Below are positions 1-7,393 of a stretch of DNA of 23,341 bases, one piece after another. The position numbers and the translations under genes were made by a program. This DNA is from a virus. The stretch is taken from the IMG/VR virus record IMGVR_UViG_3300009124_000108, positions 1 to 23,341 of that record; one strand, given 5' to 3'. The stretch's first letter is position 1. Every line of letters begins with the position of its first letter. A model generated the notes under the pieces. It worked only from the letters and a program-made list of their open reading frames with translations, had not been told where the DNA came from and searched no databases.

Positions 1-1380
1 ATTTGAAATTCTAAAGTGGCCTTTTATAGTAGAAGTGGAGTCATCAATTGTTCTTAAAAATGGTTGAATATCAGTTGTATTATCATCCTCATCACTAATA
101 TAAAGATTAAGTGCTCCAGAGAATGGAGATTCACTAAACTTTAATTTTCCTGATCCTGGATCCGAATTTGTTGTGTCGGTGCTAAAAGTATAATCAAAAG
201 TAGCACCACCAAAGTTACCATCATTTCCTTGACTTCCTTGAGAACCTTGTGACCCTTGACTTCCTTGAGAACCTTGGAAACCTTGATTACCTTGAGAACC
301 TTGGTTCCCTTGATTCCCTTGGTTACCTTGTGATCCCTGAGCACCCTGTGCACCAATTGGATCAATCCAATGCCAACCACTACCAGTAGAACTTAATACA
401 GAACCCGCAAGTCCTACATTATCATATTGATCATGAATGGTACCAGCAATCTTAAGATTAGAATTTGCTTCTAAATCTCCCTGTACTGTAGCAATACCAC
501 TTACATATAAGGAATCTGCATTAATAATTGCTGTATTTGCTAAACCAGTAATAGTTACATTACCAGTTGATTGATCAATTTGTATATGATCTCCTGCGGT
601 AATGGAAGTGACTATACCAGTTAAATATATGCCATCTCCATAGTAAGTTGTTACACCAGATGGAGAGCCAACGGTTGCTCCTAATCCAGATGATGTAACT
701 TCAAAGTTGCCGATAGTAGAAATTCCATTAGATTGGTTGACATCAAGAGAAGTTACAGATGCAATGCCACCAATAACATTTTCTACCGTGACTAGATCGA
801 CTGTAACTGTACCAACACCAGTACTATCACCAATTACAGTTACATTTGATCCTCTGAAATCGAGTGCGGTAAATGTACCTGCAATTGAAATAAGAGACCC
901 TTCATCATACAGACTTATACCCTCAACTGCTCCTGCAGATCCTTGTGCAATCCATTGTGGAGGTAATCCTGCTCCTCTTGACGCAAGTATTTGTCCAGTT
1001 GAACCATTTTCAAATGCAGATGTTACACCAGTATTTGCTTGATATAAAATTTGTCCATCGCTTCCACCATAGATGTTAGTTGCATAAGTTGCACTTGTGA
1101 CACCAGTTAAACCATCTGCCTGTCCATAAATTCTGTAAGCAGAAACAATACCAACTGCAAGTTTAGATGTGTTAGATGATGTTACTTCTGCATCAGGATT
1201 TGTAGTGCCAATTCCGACACTATTTGAAATATAACCACTTCCTTCTACATGTAATGACTGACTAGCAGAGTCTGTCCCGATACCAAGACGACCAACAACT
1301 TCAAGTGAAGTGAGATCTTCACTATGAGAACTTACACCAACTTTGAGATTTAATTGGTCGTTACTTGTATACTTAGGCAT
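1..1380 (-). CDS. Tail fibre protein with collagen-like segment, partial (C-terminus outside window)
   Basis: The reading frame opens at ATG (1380-1378) and stays open for 460 codons to the left edge, so the C-terminus is missing. It starts MPKYTSNDQLNLKVGV and is rich in Gly, Ser, Thr and Val. Recognisable pieces are LGIGTDSASQSLHVEG (a trimeric fibre-type phrase found in many marine phage fibres), a GGSDGQILYQ...GSTGQILAS...PPQWI unit also found in the 973-residue fibre, a TTYYGDGIYLTGI motif, a 16-triplet collagen-like run and a C-terminal part that begins ATFDYTFSTD. It lies 5 nt downstream of the 114-residue gene, in the same orientation and with no obvious Shine-Dalgarno, so it is probably read through from the same late transcript. 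I infer a trimeric tail fibre or decoration fibre. The fold family and receptor cannot be named. Confidence 0.85.
   Translation of the reverse strand, partial: MPKYTSNDQLNLKVGVSSHSEDLTSLEVVGRLGIGTDSASQSLHVEGSGYISNSVGIGTTNPDAEVTSSNTSKLAVGIVSAYRIYGQADGLTGVTSATYATNIYGGSDGQILYQANTGVTSAFENGSTGQILASRGAGLPPQWIAQGSAGAVEGISLYDEGSLISIAGTFTALDFRGSNVTVIGDSTGVGTVTVDLVTVENVIGGIASVTSLDVNQSNGISTIGNFEVTSSGLGATVGSPSGVTTYYGDGIYLTGIVTSITAGDHIQIDQSTGNVTITGLANTAIINADSLYVSGIATVQGDLEANSNLKIAGTIHDQYDNVGLAGSVLSSTGSGWHWIDPIGAQGAQGSQGNQGNQGNQGSQGNQGFQGSQGSQGSQGSQGSQGNDGNFGGATFDYTFSTDTTNSDPGSGKLKFSESPFSGALNLYISDEDDNTTDIQPFLRTIDDSTSTIKGHFRISN
211..354 (-). repeat. Collagen-like (Gly-X-Gln)n segment
   Basis: Sixteen uninterrupted Gly-X-Y triplets are encoded. 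The first fourteen are Gly-X-Gln with X mostly Ser or Asn, once Phe and twice Ala; the last two are Gly-Asn-Asp and Gly-Asn-Phe. Gly and Gln codons vary (GGT/GGA/GGG, CAA/CAG), so the repeat is kept at protein level rather than being a fresh DNA duplication. Collagen-like triplets in phage fibres are known to form trimeric rods. Here the segment follows the phrase GWHWIDP and precedes a globular-looking part, so it is probably a flexible stalk. Confidence 0.9.
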
Positions 1381-1385
1381 TGTTA

Positions 1386-1730
1386 TTACTGATTAAGTGT
1401 CTCTAAAATTGATGAGATAAATTTCACATCGGTATCACTACTGGATGAAATTACAAGTACGTCACCAGTTTCAAGAACAAGTTTACCGTTAGTAAGAGTC
1501 ACTGCATCGTTTGCTCCTATGGGAAATCCTTGAAGAATTTCTGTTGTTACAGCAACTCCTGCAGTCGTTCTCTCATGAGAGAAATTAATTGTTTGGGTGG
1601 TTGAACCTGTATTACTTGTTTGTGCAAGAAGTACAATACCACTATAACCAACTGGTGCAGTGTAGATTCCAACTGAACCTGTTGTGACAATTCCAGTGAT
1701 TGTTCTATAATTGTTAAGGGCTAATGCCAT
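1386..1730 (-). CDS. Small virion structural protein (hypothetical), 114 aa
   Basis: A 114-residue protein (MALALNNYRTITGIV...) made almost entirely of predicted beta-strand, rich in Thr, Gly and Val, with no Cys, signal peptide or membrane segment. The phrase TAPVGYSGIVLLAQTSNTG and the later LVLETGDVLVISSSSDTD resemble small beta-sandwich proteins encoded among the tail-fibre genes of T4-like cyanophages. No enzymatic motif is visible. It starts 3 nt after the stop of the 973-residue fibre gene. Its very strong ribosome site GGAGGAGGAG is provided by the Gly-Gly-Gly-Asp end of that gene, so its output should be high and linked to the upstream gene. An accessory fibre or decoration component is plausible but inferred from context. 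Confidence 0.75.
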   Translation of the reverse strand: MALALNNYRTITGIVTTGSVGIYTAPVGYSGIVLLAQTSNTGSTTQTINFSHERTTAGVAVTTEILQGFPIGANDAVTLTNGKLVLETGDVLVISSSSDTDVKFISSILETLNQ

Positions 1731-1733
1731 TTT

Positions 1734-4655
1734 TTAGTCTCCTCCTCCTAATGCGAGAATATATGGTGTGATGTTTGCAAACAAACTTCTTTGATATGAA
1801 TCACCACTAACCGAACCATCTAACTGGTTGATGATAACACCATCACCAATTCGGAAATTACCAGCTTGATCAGTTGAAGTAAATACAACCAACCCACCAT
1901 CACGATTAACAACTTCATTTTCTTGAATTCCTACACCACCTCGTTGAGGAGTTGCTGTAGCAATTGTGTTTCCAGAACCAATGTATTCAAATGCATGACT
2001 GGAAGCAAGTATTCTACTCTGTTTAAAGAATGGAACACTAGTTCCTACACCTACCGCATAAGGAATGTTTTCAGTAAATGTTACTGTAGTGATACCTCCA
2101 ACAACTGGAGTTGCACTACTAACCACATAATATGTAGGTAAGGTAGTTGCTGTACCTGTAGCAGTTGTTCCAGAATCTGGTGCACTGAATGTAATTGTGG
2201 GAGTAGTGGTATAACCCCTTCCACTTGAAATCAAATCAATTGAAGTTACAGTCCCGTTTGTGACACTTGCAACTGCGGTAGCTTTAATTCCCCAAGATTC
2301 TGAGGGATCACTAATAGTAATAGTAGGAGGAATATCGCCATATCCACTACCACCATTTGTGATTTCAATATCGGAGATGGAATAATAAAGATCGTCAATA
2401 TAAACTACTTGTCCATCATATGGTCTTGAAACGAATGCGGAAGCAACACCAGCTCTTTCATAATTATGTGAAAGTGTTGACACTCCAACATATGCAGAGA
2501 AACTATTTGCTGCACCAACTGCGTCAACTGTAAAGATATAACCAAATGCACCAGAAGGGTAAGTTACAATACCTGGTCCAGATGAACATGAGAATTCAAG
2601 ATCTCTAATTTCTACTGACTGACCAACATTGAAACCATGATTACTGTCAGTAGTGATTGTAAGAATACCTACATTATTATCATAAGATGCTGTAGTAATT
2701 CCAAGAGTACTTACACCAACATTTAATGTTAAAGTATTTGATTCATCGTTTACTGCAGTGGTAACAGTACCGATAAAGTTTTGTGGTCCAATTCCATCAG
2801 CAACTAAACCAAGTCTGCCAAATGAAGAGTTAGAGTTTGTAAGATCACAAGCACCACCATTTATACATACGATACTTTGATCGGTACAAATAGTAAAGAT
2901 AGAAACTAACTGAGCATATCCTTCATTAGAAATTGAAACACCAATACCACCTTGATTGTATTGTGTATATGAGTCAACAACCATTGATTTGAGATCACCA
3001 ATAGCATGGTTACCATCAATCTTCATACCAATACTATCAGAAATAAAGTTGGTACAGTTTCTAACGTATGGTGATTGGTTAATATATGCTGGTTTATCAG
3101 GGTTGAATGCAATTACTGCCTTACCCTCATTTAAAGTTCCTGTAAAAGAGACATCACCAATGTAGTCACCAACAGTTACATAAATGAAATCTTTATCAAC
3201 ATTTTGTGGTGAAAGTGATACATCTCTAAGACTATCACCATCAATTGATACCTGAGCCGGCATAATCAGAGGATTATTTTCTGAATAATTACCAGCCGCA
3301 ACTTTAATTACACTCCCTTCAGTTGCAACTGTAAGTGCTGCTCCAACTGTTCTCTTTGCGGTTCCTGGTGTCAATCCATTATTGGAGTCAGAACCATCTA
3401 CGTTTACATAAAAAACATTTGTGACTGATTGTGGAGTAACCCCAGTCAGTTTTGAACCATCACCGTAATAAGTAGTTGCTGAAACAATACCTGAAGCATA
3501 TATGTCATCAGTGACTGTTACACCAAATCCAGTGGTTTCAAATTTCTTGGAGTTGTTGTAGTAGAGTTCTACTGATGCGTCTGTGTCGAATTTTGCAGAA
3601 GTCTTAGAGAAGAGAGCATTTTCAATATTTAAAATTGAACCACCAATATTGATAGGTCTATTACCGAATCCAGCAAAATAAGTTTCATTAGAAGTAGAAC
3701 TATGATATATTGACAATTCATCTCCAAGGACTATTTTCGAATCATCTGCAAAATCCAACTCACCAGTCGTGTAGTCCCACGACATTGTTTTATTTGCTGC
3801 CAATCCAGATGGAATGAACTCTACATCATTTGTGAAAGTGGAAATGCCACTTACATTGAGGGTTGTTACATCAGCAGTTCCACCGTCTACATTTGTTGCA
3901 ATACCTGATGTGTTTGCATAATTTACATTGAGTGATCCTGGGCTAATCCATTGGGGTGCTGCAGTTCCTTGAGCAGAAAGAATATATCCAGATGCTCCAA
4001 CTGGTACAAATTCTGTATTATCTACAGAACTCTGATAGGGTATTCTACCTGCAGAACCTCCCGATAAGTTTGTAGAAATACCAGTACTATCAGCATATGA
4101 TACGTTGATAGATGTTAAACTTGTCCAAGATGGAGCAGATGTTCCATTAGATTGGAGAACTTGACCTGCAGTACCAACTGCGGTAAATCCAGTATCGTTT
4201 GAACCTACTTGATATAAGACTGCACCAGCAGTACCACCTTTTACATCGGTAGTAAGACCAGCATTACCTGCATATGTGGCTGAAGAAACTGAAGAAACAT
4301 CAAGTGTTACTTGCCCCTTTCCATCGCCTGGAGTAACAACAATTCCCGATCCAGCGACAATTGTAGTAACAATTCCTGTTAAATTGGTACCATCACCATA
4401 ATAAGTTGCACCGGTGACAATACCTGCAGTTGTAACACCTGTTAAAACTGAACGGTATAACGAAGTACCCCTTGTTGAAGTAAGATATTTTGCAGTTAAT
4501 GCAAGACCAACACTAACATTGTTAGTTACTGCAATACCTAGAGTGGTTATCTGGTCTGTTACAATAAGATTGCCACTAATAGTAGACGGGCCTACAAGAA
4601 CAGGTCCTGTGGTGTTATACCTATTGGCAATCTTATCGACCCTTAATAGTGACAT
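1734..4655 (-). CDS. Large beta-helix tail fibre / adhesin protein, 973 aa
   Basis: The start MSLLRVDKIANRYNTTGPVLVGPST is typical of marine phage fibres. The N-terminal third holds a TYYGDGTNLTGI motif and two tandem copies of a roughly 58-residue unit (GGTAGAVLYQ... and GGSAGRIPYQ...). The middle, from about residue 415 (FYVNVDGSDSNNGLTPGTAKRT), looks like a right-handed parallel beta-helix of the pectate-lyase type, running through GNHAIGDLKSMVVDSYT and GYAQLVSIF. The region after about residue 750 carries GGSGYGDIPPTITISDP repeats, and the C-terminus carries an ASSHAFEYIGSG module. The last two parts recur in the 1632-residue protein. A TATAAATA late promoter lies 28 nt upstream. No catalytic residues for a depolymerase could be assigned, so receptor binding is an inference. 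Confidence 0.85.
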   Translation of the reverse strand: MSLLRVDKIANRYNTTGPVLVGPSTISGNLIVTDQITTLGIAVTNNVSVGLALTAKYLTSTRGTSLYRSVLTGVTTAGIVTGATYYGDGTNLTGIVTTIVAGSGIVVTPGDGKGQVTLDVSSVSSATYAGNAGLTTDVKGGTAGAVLYQVGSNDTGFTAVGTAGQVLQSNGTSAPSWTSLTSINVSYADSTGISTNLSGGSAGRIPYQSSVDNTEFVPVGASGYILSAQGTAAPQWISPGSLNVNYANTSGIATNVDGGTADVTTLNVSGISTFTNDVEFIPSGLAANKTMSWDYTTGELDFADDSKIVLGDELSIYHSSTSNETYFAGFGNRPINIGGSILNIENALFSKTSAKFDTDASVELYYNNSKKFETTGFGVTVTDDIYASGIVSATTYYGDGSKLTGVTPQSVTNVFYVNVDGSDSNNGLTPGTAKRTVGAALTVATEGSVIKVAAGNYSENNPLIMPAQVSIDGDSLRDVSLSPQNVDKDFIYVTVGDYIGDVSFTGTLNEGKAVIAFNPDKPAYINQSPYVRNCTNFISDSIGMKIDGNHAIGDLKSMVVDSYTQYNQGGIGVSISNEGYAQLVSIFTICTDQSIVCINGGACDLTNSNSSFGRLGLVADGIGPQNFIGTVTTAVNDESNTLTLNVGVSTLGITTASYDNNVGILTITTDSNHGFNVGQSVEIRDLEFSCSSGPGIVTYPSGAFGYIFTVDAVGAANSFSAYVGVSTLSHNYERAGVASAFVSRPYDGQVVYIDDLYYSISDIEITNGGSGYGDIPPTITISDPSESWGIKATAVASVTNGTVTSIDLISSGRGYTTTPTITFSAPDSGTTATGTATTLPTYYVVSSATPVVGGITTVTFTENIPYAVGVGTSVPFFKQSRILASSHAFEYIGSGNTIATATPQRGGVGIQENEVVNRDGGLVVFTSTDQAGNFRIGDGVIINQLDGSVSGDSYQRSLFANITPYILALGGGD
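3885..4245 (-). repeat. Two tandem ~58-residue fibre repeats in the 973-aa protein
   Basis: Two adjacent units share the pattern GG(T/S)AG-(A/R)-(V/I)-(L/P)-YQ, then F-(T/V)-(A/P)-VG-(T/A)-(A/S)-G, then QGTAAPQWI or NGTSAPSWT, and end in N-V-(S/N)-YA-(D/N)-(S/T)-(T/S)-GI-(S/A)-TN. A third, diverged copy sits in the partial fibre gene at about 920-1065. The boundaries are approximate. Confidence 0.7.
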
Positions 4656-4682
4656 TATCTATAATGTTTTGTCCGTTAGTTT

Positions 4683-4690
4683 TATTTATA
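4683..4690 (-). promoter_or_regulatory. T4-type late promoter TATAAATA for the 973-aa fibre gene
   Basis: An exact TATAAATA on the minus strand, the T4 late-promoter -10 consensus, ends 28 nt before the ATG at 4655. In T4-like phages this element is read by host RNA polymerase with gp55 and the sliding clamp. It is in the only intergenic space upstream of this gene. Confidence 0.75.
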
Positions 4691-4699
4691 ATATATCAA

Positions 4700-4707
4700 G
4701 ATAAATA
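4700..4707 (+). promoter_or_regulatory. Late-promoter-like GATAAATA for the plus-strand Cys-rich gene
   Basis: GATAAATA on the plus strand differs from the T4 late consensus only at the first base and ends 27 nt before the ATG at 4735. It is back to back with the minus-strand TATAAATA, with 9 nt between them, so the 79-bp gap would be a divergent late-promoter pair. Confidence 0.55.
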
Positions 4708-4734
4708 TTTTCAATCAATTCAGTATTTAACAAG

Positions 4735-5061
4735 ATGAAAAAGGGTGAATTTTGTCCTCTAATTCAGAAAAAATGCGTAGAAAATAAGTGTGCTTGGTAC
4801 ACTCAAGTTAGAGGTACAAATCCTAATACTGGTCAAGAAGTAGATGAATGGAAATGTGCCGTTTCGTGGATGCCAATGATGGCAGTAGAAATTGCACAAA
4901 AGTCAAATCAAACTGGTGCAGCTGTAGAAAGTTTTAGAAATGAAGTTGTAGAAGCTAATCATCAAAATCAAAAATTGTATGCTCATGCATTACAACAGGG
5001 GATTGTTCATGCCCAAGTGACGCCTCATCCCCCTATCGATACATTACCTCCTAGTCCTTAG
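4735..5061 (+). CDS. Cys-rich conserved hypothetical protein, 108 aa
   Basis: This is the only gene on the plus strand. The N-terminus holds four cysteines, at residues 7, 14, 19 and 41 (CPLIQKKC, then NKCAWY, then WKCAVSW), a spacing that could hold a metal ion or cluster. The Cys part is followed by an amphipathic helical stretch (about residues 43-85, with GAAVESFRNEVVEANHQNQ) and a Pro-rich tail (HPPIDTLPPSP). I recognise the style of this protein from T4-like cyanophage genomes, where it is called hypothetical. The function is unknown. It overlaps the end of the 764-residue fibre gene by 11 bp, tail to tail. The start at MKKGEF is favoured because it follows the divergent promoter region, although no strong Shine-Dalgarno is present. 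Confidence 0.8.
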   Translation: MKKGEFCPLIQKKCVENKCAWYTQVRGTNPNTGQEVDEWKCAVSWMPMMAVEIAQKSNQTGAAVESFRNEVVEANHQNQKLYAHALQQGIVHAQVTPHPPIDTLPPSP

Positions 5062-7345
5062 AAGCTAATATGACATCAATATATGAAACTCTGAAGTCTA
5101 TTGATGCACCAGAACTTCCTGCATTATTGATAGTAATTGGGTGATTGTGATTAGTGCTCTGTGTTGCTGATGTGAGATTTATATTATGACTGTGAACCCC
5201 GGCTTCTTCAAAATCAGTTGTAGTTGCCGTGTACCTATATTCTTTTCCGACCTCATTACCACCAGAATCGATCGACAAACCTTTATTTTCGTTGATTGAA
5301 GTAACTGCAGTAAATGAGTGTGTAACATCGGCAGATCCTGTTGTCGTATTAGCATCACCTACAGCATGTGTATGATTAACATTATTATCGCCACTAGATG
5401 CGGTATGATTATGTTCTAAAAGAGGGACATTTCTTGTTGTAAATGTAGAAGTAAAACTATTATTTCCACCAGAACCACCACCATCACCAGAAACAACTCT
5501 GAGTGCTTTATTGTTGTGATTTGTTAATTTAGTCCAACCAGTCGGAGCATTGGTCTGATAAAATAACATTACAGTTCCTGCTGGAATAAGATCCAACGCG
5601 GTTTCATATGCGGTCTTAACTGCATTTGCTGTAGCAGCTAAAGTGGTAGAAGAACTATCAATATCATTATATAATTGTACTACACCCTGAGCTGTTGTTG
5701 ATGCATCAGGAATTCTATCTGCATTGATAGTACCTTGTGAAATATTGGAACCATTAAGGTTGGTAATATTATCACCTTTACCTGCAATATTTTGGGCAGT
5801 GAGAATATTTGTAGAGGGATTGTAATTAAATCCGCCTGCGGTAGTACTCATCTGGAGACTTTGATAACCAGATGTATTGACCGAAGAGAATAATACTCTA
5901 TAATTACTGTCAGTATTGGATATATTTACATCTACATTATCTGAATAAGTTGCAGTACCAGCTAAACCAGCGGTAACTGTAGTTGCAATAATATTGGTAG
6001 CAGAGAATGTATTTGTGGATGGATTATAGATCAGTTTAGCATTATCCTGATCAATATACATTCTCTGATATGCCGACCCATTAGTATCACTGAAGATTAT
6101 TTGATAATTTGTATTATCGTTCTTTTGGTCAACATTAATATTATCAGCACCGGTTGCAATACCAGAAAGATTTCCTTCAAATCTGGTAGTAATTAACTTT
6201 CCTGTTGATGGGTTGTATGTGAGACCAGAACTATCAGTGTCAATATATGGTCTTTGATAAGCAGAACCACTCGTATCACTAAAGAGAACTTGATAATTTA
6301 CATTATCATTTTTAAGATCAATATTTATTCTATCTGATCCTGTTGATACACCTACAAACTGAAGTGCTGTAACAATACCAGAGCTTACACTAAAGTTAGG
6401 ACCTTTCAGATTATTGATTGTACCAATACCAGATACATATATCTGTTCAAAATCTGCTTGTGTATCACTGTCTAATAATTGAGTAACTGTTAATACTCCA
6501 GTATTAACTGATTTTCCATCATTATTGATATAAATGGTTCCACCCATTCCAGAAACATTAGATGCCTGATAATACAGAACATTTGGAGAATTAAATGGAA
6601 CTTTAAATGTTACAATACCAACCTGAGAACCATTTCCATCTACACCATCACTGTAGATATTATTTAAATCTGCTGTTGGTGAAGATTTAATGTAGAATGG
6701 AAATCCTCCAGCATTTACATCAAATCTATAATTTTGACCTCTTGAAAGATAAATCTCTGGATTATCGGCATTTTGAGTGAATCCAATTCCAGGAGGATCA
6801 CCTGCCGCTAAAAATCTAAAAGTATTGCTAGTTACTTCTTCAATATCAAACTTTGTATATACCTCAGCATTATTTGCAATAAGATTATTATCGACAGTGA
6901 CATTCGTAAATGTTACTGTACCACCTGCAGAAATTTGACCAGAGAGAGCAGTTGCTTTGATGTCACCAGTAACTTCAACATCACCAAAAATATATGCTGC
7001 TGTAGTTCCTGTAGAAACAGGACCATAAAGATCGAGTGTATATACAGGAGTTGTTGAACCAATACCAATTTTCTTATCTAAAACCGATGCAGTAATAAAG
7101 GTACCACCTACACCAATATCATAACCACCTTGTGCAGTTATAATTCCAGTAAAGTCTCCTCTTTGTGCAGAGATTGTTGTCCCTACAGAAAGAGAAGTAC
7201 TTACTTCTGCATTACCAATGACGACTAATTTTTTGTCAGCTTGTGTGGTACCAATACCCACTTTATCAGTATCGGCATCCCCGTAAATGAGATTTTCGTT
7301 TACTTGGATGCCATTTTTTATGACAAAATCTTTATCGACTGCCAT
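5051..7345 (-). CDS. Tail fibre / receptor-binding protein with collar-type, His-rich tip, 764 aa
   Basis: The start MAVDKDFVIKNGIQVNENLIYG is a common N-terminus of T4-like cyanophage fibres and is preceded by AGGAG with good spacing. The N-terminal part contains fibre phrases such as VGIGTTQADKKLVV and KIGIGSTTPVYTL. Three tandem repeats of about 65 residues follow (near residues 330-520). The C-terminus from about residue 585 reads IPAGTVMLFYQTNAPTGWTK, which matches the phage tail-collar domain also seen in short tail fibres of the gp12 type. The last 125 residues hold several His-X-His motifs (EHNHT, NHTHA, VHSHN, NHNHP), as in metal-binding fibre tips of T4 gp12 and gp37. The protein is probably the host-contacting fibre. 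It follows the 1632-residue gene by 43 nt. Confidence 0.85.
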   Translation of the reverse strand: MAVDKDFVIKNGIQVNENLIYGDADTDKVGIGTTQADKKLVVIGNAEVSTSLSVGTTISAQRGDFTGIITAQGGYDIGVGGTFITASVLDKKIGIGSTTPVYTLDLYGPVSTGTTAAYIFGDVEVTGDIKATALSGQISAGGTVTFTNVTVDNNLIANNAEVYTKFDIEEVTSNTFRFLAAGDPPGIGFTQNADNPEIYLSRGQNYRFDVNAGGFPFYIKSSPTADLNNIYSDGVDGNGSQVGIVTFKVPFNSPNVLYYQASNVSGMGGTIYINNDGKSVNTGVLTVTQLLDSDTQADFEQIYVSGIGTINNLKGPNFSVSSGIVTALQFVGVSTGSDRINIDLKNDNVNYQVLFSDTSGSAYQRPYIDTDSSGLTYNPSTGKLITTRFEGNLSGIATGADNINVDQKNDNTNYQIIFSDTNGSAYQRMYIDQDNAKLIYNPSTNTFSATNIIATTVTAGLAGTATYSDNVDVNISNTDSNYRVLFSSVNTSGYQSLQMSTTAGGFNYNPSTNILTAQNIAGKGDNITNLNGSNISQGTINADRIPDASTTAQGVVQLYNDIDSSSTTLAATANAVKTAYETALDLIPAGTVMLFYQTNAPTGWTKLTNHNNKALRVVSGDGGGSGGNNSFTSTFTTRNVPLLEHNHTASSGDNNVNHTHAVGDANTTTGSADVTHSFTAVTSINENKGLSIDSGGNEVGKEYRYTATTTDFEEAGVHSHNINLTSATQSTNHNHPITINNAGSSGASIDFRVSYIDVILASKD
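5138..5417 (-). other. His-X-His metal-site cluster at fibre tip
   Basis: Codons for HNH (about 5404-5415), HTH (about 5365-5375), HSH (5186-5194) and HNH (5141-5149) lie within the C-terminal domain of the fibre. In T4 gp37 and gp12, His-X-His pairs from three chains coordinate Fe or Zn along the trimer axis. The same arrangement is inferred here; the metal cannot be read from sequence. Confidence 0.55.
5785..6350 (-). repeat. Three tandem ~65-residue repeats in the 764-aa fibre
   Basis: Each copy begins (S/A)D-(R/N)-(I/V)-(N/D)-(I/V)-(D/N), continues with N-(Y)-(Q/R)-(V/I)-(L/I)-FS and Y-Q-(R/S), and ends with the phrase YNPSTG or YNPSTN followed by a short Leu/Thr/Ala/Asn strand. The first two are closest (SDTSGSAYQR and SDTNGSAYQR). 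The third is more diverged. They likely form a repetitive trimeric shaft. Confidence 0.75.
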
Positions 7346-7385
7346 TGGATCTCCTGGGCTTCACTATCCACCCCTATTTTTTTAT

Positions 7386-7393
7386 TATTTATG
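7386..7393 (-). promoter_or_regulatory. Late-promoter-like CATAAATA upstream of the 764-aa fibre gene
   Basis: CATAAATA on the minus strand differs from TATAAATA at the first base only. It overlaps the stop codon of the 1632-residue gene and ends 40 nt before the ATG at 7345. It belongs to a set of four NATAAATA octamers in this window, each upstream of a gene. Confidence 0.45.

Noticed and set aside
211-354. Possible CRISPR or minisatellite array (9-base periodicity).
   Set aside because: The periodicity comes from Gly-X-Gln codons with synonymous variation; there are no spacers or palindromic repeats.
141-380. A 79-codon minus-strand frame with repeated Lys-Val/Lys-Gly pattern.
   Set aside because: It is the alternate frame of the collagen-like (Gly-X-Gln) repeat of the partial fibre gene, which is open over the whole 1380 bases.
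707-1042. A 111-codon plus-strand frame.
   Set aside because: It lies wholly opposite the partial fibre gene, has no ribosome site and has a composition typical of the reverse strand of Thr/Gly/Val codons.
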